64,000 nucleotides of DNA from an uncultured Bacilli bacterium. Its GTDB lineage: Bacteria; Bacillota_I; Bacilli_A; RF39; UBA660. Positions 8,127-18,033 of the stretch are shown here, in pieces; positions within the stretch are counted from its first letter, which is position 1; each line of letters begins with the position of its first letter. The DNA is taken from positions 1 through 64,000 of the forward strand of contig CAKPMB010000004.1 in NCBI GenBank assembly GCA_934167885.1, given 5' to 3'. A program made the translations under genes and the position numbers. A model generated the notes under the pieces. It searched no databases. It had not been told where the DNA came from and was given only the letters and a program-made list of their open reading frames with translations.

Positions 8127-9920
8127 CTATTTGCATACTCTAGTTGTTTCTTCTTTTGTTCTACCAGTCTTTGTCCATCCAGCATTAATAAGTGATACAT
8201 TATTACTAATAGAACTCCATTTTGTATAAGTCTTATCTTCTGTAACAGTCCATGTTCTATAACGATAATATATAACATCCTTAGTTGAACTCCATTCAAC
8301 ACGACATAAATTATCAGAAGTTAAAGTTCCTTCTTCACAATAATAACTCTTTGTATAATTAGAATTTCTTGTATCTGTTCCTGGAACATTTTTATAACAA
8401 TAACTACCATCATTTGCCAAGTCATATCCAGTTGGACATGTTTTAGTTGTTTTTACAATAACAGCTGTTGTCTCAGTATTAGCCTTAGAGCAATTTGTGC
8501 CATTATCATTATACCCACTTGGACATGTTTTAGTTACAGTTGCACTAGTTGTTTCAGTATTAGCCTTAGAACAATTCGTGCCATTGTCATTATATCCACT
8601 TGGACATGTCTTAGTCACAGTTGCACTTGTTGTTTCAGTGTTAGCCTTAGAGCAGTTTGTGCCATTATCTACATATCCTGTTGGACAAGTATAACCACTT
8701 ACCGTTGCATTAACTTTATCAGTTTTATAGCACATTTTACCATTTAATGTATATGATTTATCTTGACAATAATAATAATCAACACGCGTTACAGTTTGGC
8801 AAACACCATCGACACATTCAAAAGATGTTTTAATATGAGGAGTAGCCTTAGTGCTTAATGTCTTACTACATGTATTACCGCTTAATGTATATGATGAATC
8901 AGCACACGTATAATTAGTTATTCTGTTTTCATATGAATATGTTGTCTTTACACATGAATTTCCACTTAATGTCCAACCTTCAGGACATGTTTTTGTTGTA
9001 GTCTTATCAACATATGAATATGTTGTCTTTACGCATGAATCACCAGATAATGTGTAACCTGTAGGACATGTCTTTGTTGTAGTTTTATCAACATATGAAT
9101 AAGTTGTCTTTACACATGAATCACCAGATAATGTGTAGCCCGTTGGACATGTCTTTGTTGTATTTGTAATAACACCAGCTGTTATAGTATTAGTAACATT
9201 TTTAACACATGTTTTTTTATCACTAGATAATGTATAACCATTATCGCAATAATAATTGTATTTTACAGATGGATTATTATAACTTATAACCGTTCCTGTT
9301 GTTTTATTAACTAACTTTGTTTCAACTTCTCTTGTCTTAGTTGCTGTTACTTTAGTTGTAGACCAATTTGACCAATTTGACCAATATGATTTTCCTTTGA
9401 CAGTCTTTTTATATTCATACAATGTTGTTTTGACATTTTCACATGTCTTAGTATCATCATCACGTTCACATATTTTACCATCACAATAATCATAGCATCC
9501 AATAACTGTGATTATCTTTTTAGTTTCGCCACTACATGTTAAAACAACTTCCATTTCATATTCTTTACCATTTTTAGTTACTTTAATATATGAAGCATCA
9601 CCATTACAACTCTTGCCATTAGCATCTATTAAATCAACTAGCATTGATTTTTCAATCATTTCTTTCAATGTTAATGTCTTAGAGTCTCCATTACTTTGTG
9701 GCATACGTGAAACGGTAAAATATTCACGACCAGCATCTTTCATCATTGTCAAATTTTGATTAAATAACAATGTGCTAGTAGCAGTATTATCATTACTATT
9801 ATTGCCATTGTCAAAAAATTTCTTAGTTGGAAATATTAATATTAAAACGACAATCAATATTAAAAATAAAATTACTTGCACAAAAGTATTTAACCAATTA
9901 AAATTTCTTTCATTTTCCAT
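8127..9920 (-). CDS. membrane-anchored Cys-rich repeat surface protein
   Basis: About 597 residues. An N-terminal membrane segment (residues 11-32) anchors a long extracellular part rich in Thr, Ser and Cys. Two sets of near-identical 27-residue repeats occur: three units around TKTCPTGYTLSGDSC and three around CPSGYNDNGTNCSKAN. Each carries a cysteine pair, with a third weaker family between them. The start at 9920 has GGGGGAGTG upstream; the in-frame ATG at 9959 has none. There is no LPXTG signal. It resembles small disulfide-rich EGF-like modules but matches none I can name. Probably a cell-surface adhesin or scaffold; the function is inference. Confidence 0.75.
   Translation of the reverse strand: MENERNFNWLNTFVQVILFLILIVVLILIFPTKKFFDNGNNSNDNTATSTLLFNQNLTMMKDAGREYFTVSRMPQSNGDSKTLTLKEMIEKSMLVDLIDANGKSCNGDASYIKVTKNGKEYEMEVVLTCSGETKKIITVIGCYDYCDGKICERDDDTKTCENVKTTLYEYKKTVKGKSYWSNWSNWSTTKVTATKTREVETKLVNKTTGTVISYNNPSVKYNYYCDNGYTLSSDKKTCVKNVTNTITAGVITNTTKTCPTGYTLSGDSCVKTTYSYVDKTTTKTCPTGYTLSGDSCVKTTYSYVDKTTTKTCPEGWTLSGNSCVKTTYSYENRITNYTCADSSYTLSGNTCSKTLSTKATPHIKTSFECVDGVCQTVTRVDYYYCQDKSYTLNGKMCYKTDKVNATVSGYTCPTGYVDNGTNCSKANTETTSATVTKTCPSGYNDNGTNCSKANTETTSATVTKTCPSGYNDNGTNCSKANTETTAVIVKTTKTCPTGYDLANDGSYCYKNVPGTDTRNSNYTKSYYCEEGTLTSDNLCRVEWSSTKDVIYYRYRTWTVTEDKTYTKWSSISNNVSLINAGWTKTGRTKEETTRVCK
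8481..8723. repeat. three intragenic 81-bp tandem repeats
   Basis: The word AGCCTTAGA recurs at 8481, 8562 and 8643, exactly 81 bases (27 codons) apart, with only scattered, mostly synonymous changes between copies. The frame is kept, so copy number can change without breaking the gene. Confidence 0.85.
8940..9175. repeat. second set of 81-bp tandem repeats
   Basis: Three successive copies encode TTYSYVDKTTTKTCPTGYT-type units of 27 residues. Two are nearly identical at DNA level and the third (CPEGW) is diverged. Confidence 0.75.
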
Positions 9921-10006
9921 AATACACTCCCCCAATAGATAGCGTTTATTATAACGCATCTTTATTTTTTAGTCAAGGTTATTGTCATCAACCATTTTTA
10001 AGAAAA

Positions 10007-10036
10007 AAGAATGACTATATAACCATTAAATCATTC
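10007..10036 (-). terminator. terminator after frr
   Basis: Minus strand: AGAATGA/TCATTCT hairpin followed by six T. The hairpin contains the frr stop codon. Confidence 0.65.
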
Positions 10037-10560
10037 TCTTTAGCTTTAGTCTTTTCATCGATTAGTTTATTATATTTATTAACAAGTTCTTGAACATCCT
10101 CTTCTAAATTTTTTGCTTCATCTTCTGAAAATTCTGATTTTTTAATTAAATCTAAAATATCACGGCGAATATTTCTAATACTAACTCTTCCTTCTTCACT
10201 CATAGCCTTTACTTGTTTAACAAGTTCGCGACGTCTTTCTTCAGTAAGAGCTGGTATAATAATTCTTATAGTTTCTCCATCATTATTTGGCGTATATCCT
10301 AAATTAGCTTCAAAAATTCCCCGTTCAATTGCACTTAAACAACCACGATCAAATGGTTTAATTAAAAGTTGTCTTGCTTCTGGAACGGAAATTGTTGCAA
10401 GTTGTCTTATAGGTGTCATTGCACCATAATAATTAACCATAACAACATCTAAACTACTAGGATTAGCACGTCCTGCTCTAACAGTTTGAAAGCGTTCGTC
10501 TAAATTTTCAATAGCACGTTCCATTTTCGATTCACATTCTAATAAAATTTCTTCTTTCAT
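10015..10560 (-). CDS. frr: ribosome recycling factor
   Basis: RRF splits the post-termination ribosome together with EF-G. The 181-residue protein has the normal length and family sequence: the RTVRAGRANPSSLD segment near residue 28, the VPEARQL core, and the long helix ending in ELVNKYNKLIDEK. It lies 64 bases after yqeH, with no terminator visible between them, so both ribosome-related genes may be cotranscribed. The usual partner pyrH is not adjacent. Confidence 0.97.
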   Translation of the reverse strand: MKEEILLECESKMERAIENLDERFQTVRAGRANPSSLDVVMVNYYGAMTPIRQLATISVPEARQLLIKPFDRGCLSAIERGIFEANLGYTPNNDGETIRIIIPALTEERRRELVKQVKAMSEEGRVSIRNIRRDILDLIKKSEFSEDEAKNLEEDVQELVNKYNKLIDEKTKAKENDLMVI

Positions 10561-10624
10561 AAAATCTCTCTTTCCATATCTATTTTATTAATTTTTTCTA
10601 TTTTTTTCAACCAAAGGACATCAA

Positions 10625-11629
10625 TTATATTAATTTTTTTCTTGTCCAAGTTTTAATATCTTTATTAATGTAAAGATGAAGATGACACTTTGAAACAATT
10701 TTAATGAATCCTAAACCATTAATGACTAGATCTTCATCATATTTAATATCATAATCTTTTAAACAAAGATCACGCAAATCATCTTTTCTATAATTAACAC
10801 GTTTAACTTTTATATCATTTGGTATAAAAAAGGTAAAACTATTACGCTCACCTTCAACATAATCAAGACGAACCATCCCTCCTATTATAAGGGATTGATT
10901 AGGTGATAATTGATAAGTTTTTGGTTTTATTTCGCGTTTAGGATTAAGTTTTTTATACATTTTCTTGTCAACAAAATTAATAATATTGCTATTGTCAATA
11001 ATACCAGGTGTATCAACAATTGTTAAACCATCATTAATCTTGATATCAATTTTACTAAGTGTTGTTGAAGGAAGTGGAGAAACCGTCAAGGAACTTTCAC
11101 CACTGCCAAATGATGATAGTAACTTAGTAATTAAACTACTTTTACCAGCATTTGTCCAACCTAATACATAAACATTAGAGCTTTTTCGATATTTTTTGAT
11201 CTTTTTATATAATAAATCAATATTATAATTTTTTTCACTACTTACAATAACCGTATCAATAAAATTTAAATTAAGACTTTTAATATAAGTTAGAATCTTT
11301 TCATCTTTAACGCTCTTTGGTAATAAGTCACGTTTATTTAAAACTAAAATTATATCGTTTTTAACATATTTACGAATATTTAATAAATCTTCATTTATAT
11401 TTAAAATATCGACAACATAAAGAGCTAAATCATGCGTTCTGTTTACAAAACTAAGAATGCTTTCATAATTTACTAAAGAATTAGCAACACTTTCATATTC
11501 GCCATAATTCTTAAGACGGAAGCAACGCATACACAAATCATTATTTATGTTAGCAGTATATCCTATATTTAATATATTTTCATCTTGAAGTCTAACACCA
11601 CATCCAAGACATGTTTTAATTTTCCTCAT
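10625..11629 (-). CDS. yqeH: ribosome biogenesis GTPase YqeH
   Basis: YqeH is a circularly permuted GTPase needed for small ribosomal subunit assembly. An N-terminal zinc finger CLGCG...CMRCF (residues 7-36) precedes G motifs in permuted order: NKRD near 97, GWTNAGKSS near 157, DTPG near 204. A C-terminal domain follows. The ATG at 11629 is preferred because AAGGGTG lies six bases upstream; a GTG at 11638 is also in frame. The start overlaps the end of yqeG by about 14 bases. The yqeG-yqeH order matches Bacillus, although aroE and yqeI are absent. Confidence 0.95.
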   Translation of the reverse strand: MRKIKTCLGCGVRLQDENILNIGYTANINNDLCMRCFRLKNYGEYESVANSLVNYESILSFVNRTHDLALYVVDILNINEDLLNIRKYVKNDIILVLNKRDLLPKSVKDEKILTYIKSLNLNFIDTVIVSSEKNYNIDLLYKKIKKYRKSSNVYVLGWTNAGKSSLITKLLSSFGSGESSLTVSPLPSTTLSKIDIKINDGLTIVDTPGIIDNSNIINFVDKKMYKKLNPKREIKPKTYQLSPNQSLIIGGMVRLDYVEGERNSFTFFIPNDIKVKRVNYRKDDLRDLCLKDYDIKYDEDLVINGLGFIKIVSKCHLHLYINKDIKTWTRKKLI

Positions 11630-12125
11630 AATATTCACCCTTTTTCAACTTTAATTTTGATATTAATCTTCTTTCAATAAAGCGATTTAACGATGTAATT
11701 TTCATATCTTTATTTTCAATGGGATCAACTAATATTGTCATCATCTTAAAACGATTACCAGTAATAATATCTGTTACTATTTGATCGCCTATTATACACA
11801 CTTCTTGCATATTCTTAGTATACTTTCTTATGAATCCAAAAGTTTTGCCAGTTGGCTTTAAGGCAAGATATAAAACATCATCTGTTAGCCCTTTACAAAA
11901 TTTTAAGACACGATCCTTAGAATTATTAGATACAATAAGAATGGTAAAATCAGTTTTCAATTTATCCAAAAAATCTTTAACTTTCATACTACACTCTTCT
12001 TCATCAATTTTACCTAAAGTATTGTCTAAATCAAATATTAAATACTTAATTCCCTTTTCCTTTAATTTATGGTAATCAATATCATAAATACTTTTTTGAT
12101 ACCATTTTGGTTTATATAATTTCAT
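11616..12125 (-). CDS. yqeG: YqeG-family HAD phosphatase
   Basis: A HAD superfamily IIIA phosphatase of 169 residues. The catalytic DLDNT motif is near residue 31, VSNNS (motif II) near 68, a lysine in LKPTGKTFG (motif III), and IGDQIVTDI (motif IV) near 113. The substrate in Bacillus is not settled; a phosphatidylglycerophosphate phosphatase role is known for relatives (Gep4-like). It is cotranscribed and overlapping with yqeH. Confidence 0.93.
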   Translation of the reverse strand: MKLYKPKWYQKSIYDIDYHKLKEKGIKYLIFDLDNTLGKIDEEECSMKVKDFLDKLKTDFTILIVSNNSKDRVLKFCKGLTDDVLYLALKPTGKTFGFIRKYTKNMQEVCIIGDQIVTDIITGNRFKMMTILVDPIENKDMKITSLNRFIERRLISKLKLKKGEYYEEN

Positions 12126-12135
12126 TAATGCTCCT

Positions 12136-13974
12136 TTAACTTAATTCTGTAAAATAAATTACGCTTGATAAACTACGACCATTACCAGTCAATGTTTTAA
12201 TATTACCAAATTTTTCTTTATAAAACAAGGCAACCGATCCACCACCATCAAAATTAGCGGCATTTACACAACCAAGACTTCCCATAAATTTTGCAAAATC
12301 CGGTTTATTCCATTTTTTAGTATCGGAAACAACCCATATAAAATTATTCTCATTTATTTGACAAAAACCATTTCGTAAAGCGTAATAATCATTACTAACA
12401 CTCTGCACCTTACCATTAATAACCAACATTGGATTAAAAGCAAAGGTATTGTAAATACCTGATGATATAGCATTTTCAAAAGCAATCTTGCGTTCAATAG
12501 GCGAATTATTTTCCATTACTGGAATATAAGATAATTGATTTTGGCCATTAATGTAATAAATAGTTGTATTACCAGCATATGTTTTATAATCATTGATAAT
12601 TATATTACCATTATAAACTAGCAAAGCAGATGGTTCTTTAAGATTATAATAACTAGCTCGCTCAGCTACATAACTATAATGCGAGCCTTTCATAACTGGA
12701 CCTGAAGCATTACCACCTAAAACAATCCTACTTTTTAAATTATATTTATTTATCGCTTGTTCTAAGATATTCTTTGGTAATGCTAGTTTTTTAGCATTTG
12801 ATGATAGCATTTCCTTTTTAACTTGTAAATAAGGATCCTTCATCCAAATACGTGATAAATAATATCCATCTTTTTTTACAATATTAACAACTAAAGAATC
12901 ACTCGTTGATGAATAAACAATGTTATCCTTAGATGATGGTTTTATAACCTTCTCATAACTTTTCGTAACATCACATTTAATTTTAGTTTTGTTACCAGCT
13001 TTATCAACTAACAAAACCATATCATTACGTAAATATGTAGAAACCTTATAAGTATTTTGGGTGCTAGTATACTTTTCTTCGTTGTTGTAAACATATTTTG
13101 AAATATCTTCATCTCGACTTGTGACCGTATAATCTGTTGTGCCATTTTTCATGACAATCTTGCAAGTTCCACTTGGTGGAGTTTTATCAATATTATCAAT
13201 ATTAACTGTATATGTTTCATAATTATTTAACGAATCAAAAACAAAAAATGTATATTTATTATTCTCATAGAAATTATAACTAAACTCATTTTTATAAATA
13301 ACATTATCATTTGGTAAAATAACATAGGCAAAATTATGAATATTACTACGAAATTTTATTGTAACCGGTTTATTGGTTAGAGCCGTCGTGCTTAGTGTAT
13401 AACTAATTGTTTCCTTATAGACATAAACCTTTCTTGATAATTCCTTCGTCTTGCCATTATAAGTTAAAGTATATTTAATTTCATAAACGCCTTCTTTTTT
13501 ATTATTCAAATTACTTGTTATTTTAACATATCTATCTAAGTTTTGCTTATTAGACTTAAGATAACATGAAAACTTTGGATCACTATAATTACTGCCTAGC
13601 TTAATATTAACCATAGATGAACCATTTAAAGTAAAATTAACTTCCTTTAAATTATCTTGCAAGACTTTAATAGTTCGTGTTTTTTTGTAAACTTTAAATA
13701 ATGATCTTACGGAATATTTTATTTTATAAGTTCCCACTTTATTAACATTTAAATTACTTTTAACTTTAACTTTATTACTAACATTATCTCCGTCTTCAGA
13801 AATAGCAATATATCCTAATTCTTTATATTCATTTCCTTCATATATAACTACTTCTTCATCGCCAAATAAGGTAAAGACAATTTTTGACTCAAAGAATTTA
13901 ACATATATCAAAACAACACTAATAACTATGATAAAAAAGCTTAATATAAAAATATATTTCTGATATTTATGCAT
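12136..13974 (-). CDS. Ig-like domain protein with phosphodiester glycosidase (NAGPA-type) domain
   Basis: A 612-residue extracellular enzyme anchored by one N-terminal membrane helix (residues 8-28). Bacterial Ig-like (DUF5011-type) modules cover about 35-190, then another beta-rich module. The C-terminal 230 residues match the phosphodiester glycosidase fold (N-acetylglucosamine-1-phosphodiester alpha-N-acetylglucosaminidase family): GGNASGPVM near residue 420, a central segment with YYALRNGFCQ, and GCVNAANFDGGGS near 573. In this family the NxDGGGS segment is at the active site. Relatives act on cell-envelope or exopolysaccharide sugar-phosphate bonds; the actual substrate here is unknown. 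It lies ten bases before yqeG. Confidence 0.82.
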   Translation of the reverse strand: MHKYQKYIFILSFFIIVISVVLIYVKFFESKIVFTLFGDEEVVIYEGNEYKELGYIAISEDGDNVSNKVKVKSNLNVNKVGTYKIKYSVRSLFKVYKKTRTIKVLQDNLKEVNFTLNGSSMVNIKLGSNYSDPKFSCYLKSNKQNLDRYVKITSNLNNKKEGVYEIKYTLTYNGKTKELSRKVYVYKETISYTLSTTALTNKPVTIKFRSNIHNFAYVILPNDNVIYKNEFSYNFYENNKYTFFVFDSLNNYETYTVNIDNIDKTPPSGTCKIVMKNGTTDYTVTSRDEDISKYVYNNEEKYTSTQNTYKVSTYLRNDMVLLVDKAGNKTKIKCDVTKSYEKVIKPSSKDNIVYSSTSDSLVVNIVKKDGYYLSRIWMKDPYLQVKKEMLSSNAKKLALPKNILEQAINKYNLKSRIVLGGNASGPVMKGSHYSYVAERASYYNLKEPSALLVYNGNIIINDYKTYAGNTTIYYINGQNQLSYIPVMENNSPIERKIAFENAISSGIYNTFAFNPMLVINGKVQSVSNDYYALRNGFCQINENNFIWVVSDTKKWNKPDFAKFMGSLGCVNAANFDGGGSVALFYKEKFGNIKTLTGNGRSLSSVIYFTELS

Positions 13975-14030
13975 CGTCCCTCCTTATTTACTAAAAAAAT
14001 TATATCAAATTTACTAACGATATACAATAA

Positions 14031-14048
14031 AAGCAGGGATTAGCCTGC
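14031..14048 (-). terminator. terminator after the ABC/lipoprotein pair
   Basis: Minus strand: AGCAGG/CCTGCT hairpin followed by TTTTATT, overlapping the end of the lipoprotein gene. Confidence 0.65.
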
Positions 14049-14390
14049 TATATAACTTTCAATTAACGTTAAATCCTTTTGAAAATCATCATTTGTATAC
14101 TTATTATATTTAAAGTCATAATCAATATTAATTAAACTATATAATTTACTTAATTCATCACTACTAAATTTATCATGTTTTACTTTAATAGCTTCAATCA
14201 TATCAATAAAACTTTTTTCAGTTTCTTTAGTAGGAATATATTGTAAATTATAACTTATTTTCGATAAATCATTATATACTACTTCATAACTATTTTTTTC
14301 AATATAATTTTCTTCAAGATACTTATTAGTATTAGAACTACCACATGCTGTTAAAAATAATATCATTATAACTATTACTATTTTCTTCAT
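14040..14390 (-). CDS. small lipoprotein
   Basis: 116 residues. A short signal peptide ends in the lipobox LTAC (Cys near residue 16), so it should be lipidated and held on the outer face of the membrane. The rest is charged and helical with no recognised domain. It overlaps the ABC transporter gene by one base (TAATG), so translation is coupled and the two may act together. Confidence 0.75.
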   Translation of the reverse strand: MKKIVIVIMILFLTACGSSNTNKYLEENYIEKNSYEVVYNDLSKISYNLQYIPTKETEKSFIDMIEAIKVKHDKFSSDELSKLYSLINIDYDFKYNKYTNDDFQKDLTLIESYIAG

Positions 14391-16822
14391 TATTCACTCC
14401 TTAAAGCTTCTACTGGATCTTTTTTTGAGGCAATTCTTGATGGAATAAGTCCGGCAATCAATGTTAATAAAACACTTATTACTATTAAAATTATTGCTCC
14501 TATTATTGGAAGATGCGATAAATTGGCAATATCGGTCCAAGATTTTATTAGTATATTAACAAATACATTTAAAAACATAGTAATCATTATACCAAATAAA
14601 CCCGCTACTAAACCAATAATCATTGTTTCAGCATTAAATACTCTTCCTATATCTTTTTTACTAGCACCAATCGACCGTAAAATACCAATTTCTTTAGTTC
14701 GTTCCAAAACACTTATATACGTTATTATACCAATCATAATACTAGATACAATTAATGATATTGTAACAAATGCTATCAAAACATAACTTATAGTATCAAC
14801 AATACTTGATACACCATCCATCATGGCATACACAAGGTCCGTATAATTAATAATATTTTCTTCCTTTTGGTCCTTTTTCATTAAATTATTATATTCATCA
14901 ATAAAAGCAATTATTTTTTCCTTATCATCAAAACTATTAGCATAAAAATTAATACTTTTAGGACTATCAGAGAATGATACACCTAATAAACTTAAATTAT
15001 CACTCAAACTTTCCATATTAGCAAAAGGTTTATTAGTAAATACATTTATAGTATTCTTACTTAATTGTTCTTTAACAATAACCTGTTCATTAATACTATC
15101 TCTTAAATAATCACTTAAAGACTTTAAATAACCAATAGTTCCTGTCATAGAAGTTGCCTTACTTGATGAATTAGGTCTTAATATACCAACTATTTTTAAG
15201 GTTAAACCATTTTCAATAACCTTCTTCATATGTTCATCATTATTTTCTAAATTCATCCATACATTTTTGTCTTTTACATAATAATCAGTATTTAAAATTA
15301 ATTTAAAGGTTTGATTTAAAATATCATCATAAGTATAAGAAGTTTCCGTAAGTTTAATCTCTTCATTTTTCATTACTTTATTCATTATATCAAGTAATTC
15401 TTTTTGATCTTTTAGTCCTAGAGAATATAAAGCATAATCACTTACTTCATTGTTTTTATCGACAATTAAAACAATTTCATCTTTTTCCTTAGGCCATGTT
15501 CCTTTAACAATATCATATTGTGTTTTTAAAAATTCTTCATTTGACATCATCTCTTGCCATAGTGACGGACTATTAGACATCCCCATCATTTGACTATTAT
15601 CATATTGCATTATTTCTAAAACCTTTGAAGGATTAACTTTAACTACTTCACTGCTATTTTTATAAACTTGAAGTGGTATATCATAACCATATTGAATATC
15701 CGTTACATATTTTTTTATTTCCGAATGATTATCAATATATTTTTTAAAATCTTTCAAATTATTGGTTGTAACTTTTGAAGACATCGTTTTAATCATTTCT
15801 GTCATAATATTGTTTGAATATACTTTATCTAAATCATGCGCATTTTTTTCATTATTTTCCATAAGGGATGCCGCTAAACTACTAGTATCAACACTTGTTT
15901 CTGTAATCGAAACAGGATATGTTGACAAAGTGTCTTTTTGAACTCTATCAATATATGATTGAACTCCGCTTGATAATGATAAAATTAAGGCGATACCAAT
16001 AATGCCAATCGATCCTGCAAAACTTGTTAATAACGTTCGCCATTTCTTTGTTAACAAATTATTCAAACTTAATGAACAAGCGGTCAAAAAGCTCATAGAA
16101 GTCTTAATATTTTGATATGTTTTCAAATTATCCTTAAGTTTGCCATCAAAAGGATTAGAATCTTCTGTGACAAGACCATCAAACAATTTAATAATTCTTG
16201 TTGAATAAGTATTTGCAAGTTCTTCATTATGAGTTACCATGATAACTAATTTATCTTTAGCGATAGATGTTAAAAGTTCCATAATTTGTTTGCTCGTCTT
16301 CGAATCAAGAGCACCTGTTGGTTCGTCAGCCAATATAATATTAGGATTATTAACAATCGCTCTAGCAATCGCTACACGCTGCATTTGGCCACCACTTAAC
16401 TGGTTAGGCCTCTTATGAATTTGTGACTTCAAACCAACACGTTCTAAGGCTAAAATAGCCTTTTGTCTACGCTCTTTCTTAGAAACGCCTGATAATGTAA
16501 GGGCTAACTCTACATTTTGTAAAACCGTCTGATGCGATATTAAATTATAACTTTGAAAAACAAAACCAATTTCATGATTGCGATATGTATCAAAATCCTT
16601 ATCAGTATAATTTTTAGTAGATTTACCATTAATCACTAGATCGCCATCTGTAAATCTGTCAAGACCTCCTATTATATTTAAAAGTGTTGTTTTACCACAA
16701 CCACTTGGTCCTAAAATAGATACAAATTCACTTTCTCTAAACGATAAATTAATTTGTTTTAACGCTTCTACCTTGCACTCATTACTAACATAATCTTTTT
16801 TAATATTTCTTAATTCTAACAT
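14390..16822 (-). CDS. MacB-like ABC transporter, fused ATPase and FtsX-type permease
   Basis: One 810-residue polypeptide. Residues 1-220 are an ABC ATPase of the LolD/MacB type (Walker A GPSGCGKTT, signature LSGGQMQR, Walker B IILADEP, then the H-loop in MVTHNEE). A membrane segment follows near 260, a large extracellular domain spans about 280-660, and three C-terminal helices form the FtsX fold, ending SKKDPVEALRSE. Such proteins work as mechanotransmitters or peptide/lipid exporters rather than importers; the substrate is unknown. The coupled downstream lipoprotein is a likely partner. Confidence 0.9.
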   Translation of the reverse strand: MLELRNIKKDYVSNECKVEALKQINLSFRESEFVSILGPSGCGKTTLLNIIGGLDRFTDGDLVINGKSTKNYTDKDFDTYRNHEIGFVFQSYNLISHQTVLQNVELALTLSGVSKKERRQKAILALERVGLKSQIHKRPNQLSGGQMQRVAIARAIVNNPNIILADEPTGALDSKTSKQIMELLTSIAKDKLVIMVTHNEELANTYSTRIIKLFDGLVTEDSNPFDGKLKDNLKTYQNIKTSMSFLTACSLSLNNLLTKKWRTLLTSFAGSIGIIGIALILSLSSGVQSYIDRVQKDTLSTYPVSITETSVDTSSLAASLMENNEKNAHDLDKVYSNNIMTEMIKTMSSKVTTNNLKDFKKYIDNHSEIKKYVTDIQYGYDIPLQVYKNSSEVVKVNPSKVLEIMQYDNSQMMGMSNSPSLWQEMMSNEEFLKTQYDIVKGTWPKEKDEIVLIVDKNNEVSDYALYSLGLKDQKELLDIMNKVMKNEEIKLTETSYTYDDILNQTFKLILNTDYYVKDKNVWMNLENNDEHMKKVIENGLTLKIVGILRPNSSSKATSMTGTIGYLKSLSDYLRDSINEQVIVKEQLSKNTINVFTNKPFANMESLSDNLSLLGVSFSDSPKSINFYANSFDDKEKIIAFIDEYNNLMKKDQKEENIINYTDLVYAMMDGVSSIVDTISYVLIAFVTISLIVSSIMIGIITYISVLERTKEIGILRSIGASKKDIGRVFNAETMIIGLVAGLFGIMITMFLNVFVNILIKSWTDIANLSHLPIIGAIILIVISVLLTLIAGLIPSRIASKKDPVEALRSE

Positions 16823-16888
16823 ATGTTCTCCTTCAATAATTAATATATAATCATTTATTTTAAATTTTATGAAAAGTGCGTGAAATAA

Positions 16889-16910
16889 AAAAGGTCAGCG
16901 TCTTCGATTA
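16889..16910 (-). terminator. terminator after the PH-like gene
   Basis: Minus strand: GGTTA/TGACC hairpin followed by six T, overlapping the stop region of the gene at 16895. Confidence 0.55.
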
Positions 16911-17329
16911 ACCTCATATATAAAATCTTCTCTATCCATTGGGGATAGAAACGTATCAAATAACTTACCTTTAAATTTACTGGTTTTAATACCAACTTTT
17001 AAATGACTACTTGCAAGACTGATTAAATGATTTCTATCAAGATAGATATCACGTATATCACTATACTTTATTTTATAAAGAAAAAAACCATAATAAACTC
17101 TTATATAGTATTTTTCTAAAACTATTTTATTATTTAAAAGAAGTGATAATAGTAGTGTAATAAATAAAATAGCGATGCATAATTCTAAATATTTAGAAAA
17201 TTTTATTAATAAAAAGCAACTATATAGTAAAAAAGTAATTAATGTAATTATGAAAAATATAAATTTCTCATCTTTTCTAGTTGTAAAAGTTAAATTATAA
17301 AGCTTCCTCTTCTTCTTCATTTTGACCAT
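16895..17329 (-). CDS. small membrane protein with PH-like C-terminus
   Basis: 144 residues. Two adjacent membrane helices (about 25-70) are followed by a beta-rich cytoplasmic part with YSDIRDIYLDRNHL and a C-terminal helix, the layout of bacterial PH-domain (YcxB/bPH-like) membrane proteins. The assignment is by pattern only. It overlaps the end of the mgtC-like gene by about 35 bases, so the two are in one operon. Confidence 0.55.
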   Translation of the reverse strand: MVKMKKKRKLYNLTFTTRKDEKFIFFIITLITFLLYSCFLLIKFSKYLELCIAILFITLLLSLLLNNKIVLEKYYIRVYYGFFLYKIKYSDIRDIYLDRNHLISLASSHLKVGIKTSKFKGKLFDTFLSPMDREDFIYEVNRRR

Positions 17330-18017
17330 CCATTATCTTCTCATATTGAAAATTATCAGGACCAAATTCACGATAAATATCATCCATTAATCCTTGAAAA
17401 TTATCATATGCGCCTTTTGGCAAACCTAAATTAAATTTGATATTACTTATGTTATTGACAGTTTTAAAATCAAAATTAATAATATGAATATTAAAACGAC
17501 GATTCATTTTGATAAAATCATTAATTTTTTCTTTAATAGGAATAACATATTTAGCGCGACAAGTAATTTTAATTTCATATACTTCATCGTGTTTGTTTTC
17601 TTCTACATAATTATTTATCCAAACATTAACACGTCTTAAAACAATATTTGAAAATAATATAACAAACGTGCCAATCATAGCTTCATAAATGGCACCCGAT
17701 GCACATAAAACCCCAATCGCAGCATCACACCAAAGTGTTGCCGCCGTTGTTAAACCACGAATCTTAAAACCATCCTTAACAATAGCTCCCGCACCCAAAA
17801 AACCAATGCCACAAACTATCTGTGAAGCAATTCTTGTTATATCAACACCTTCATTTGGAACTAAAAAAGACATACAAACAAACAAGAAAGAGCCAATTGA
17901 TACTAAGATAGTTGTTCGAATACCAATAATTCTTCTTCTAAATTGACGTTCAATTCCGATTAAACAACTAAGAACAAAGCACACTGTTAAATACACAACA
18001 AAACTACTTAAATCCAT
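17295..18017 (-). CDS. mgtC: MgtC/SapB family membrane protein
   Basis: About 240 residues. The N-terminal 130 residues hold four membrane helices with the family signatures GIERQFRRRIIGIRT and GLTTAATLWCDAAIG, and a C-terminal ACT-like cytoplasmic domain follows. MgtC proteins help adaptation to low magnesium and modulate ATP synthase or phosphate uptake in some species; the role here is inference. The ATG at 18017 has AAGGAG five bases upstream and is chosen over 18041. Confidence 0.9.
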   Translation of the reverse strand: MDLSSFVVYLTVCFVLSCLIGIERQFRRRIIGIRTTILVSIGSFLFVCMSFLVPNEGVDITRIASQIVCGIGFLGAGAIVKDGFKIRGLTTAATLWCDAAIGVLCASGAIYEAMIGTFVILFSNIVLRRVNVWINNYVEENKHDEVYEIKITCRAKYVIPIKEKINDFIKMNRRFNIHIINFDFKTVNNISNIKFNLGLPKGAYDNFQGLMDDIYREFGPDNFQYEKIMDGQNEEEEEAL

Positions 18018-18033
18018 GTTTTCTCCTTCAATA

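Noticed and set aside
8481..9175. Regular repeats as a possible CRISPR array
   Set aside because: The unit is 81 bases, contiguous and in frame inside a coding region, with no spacers.
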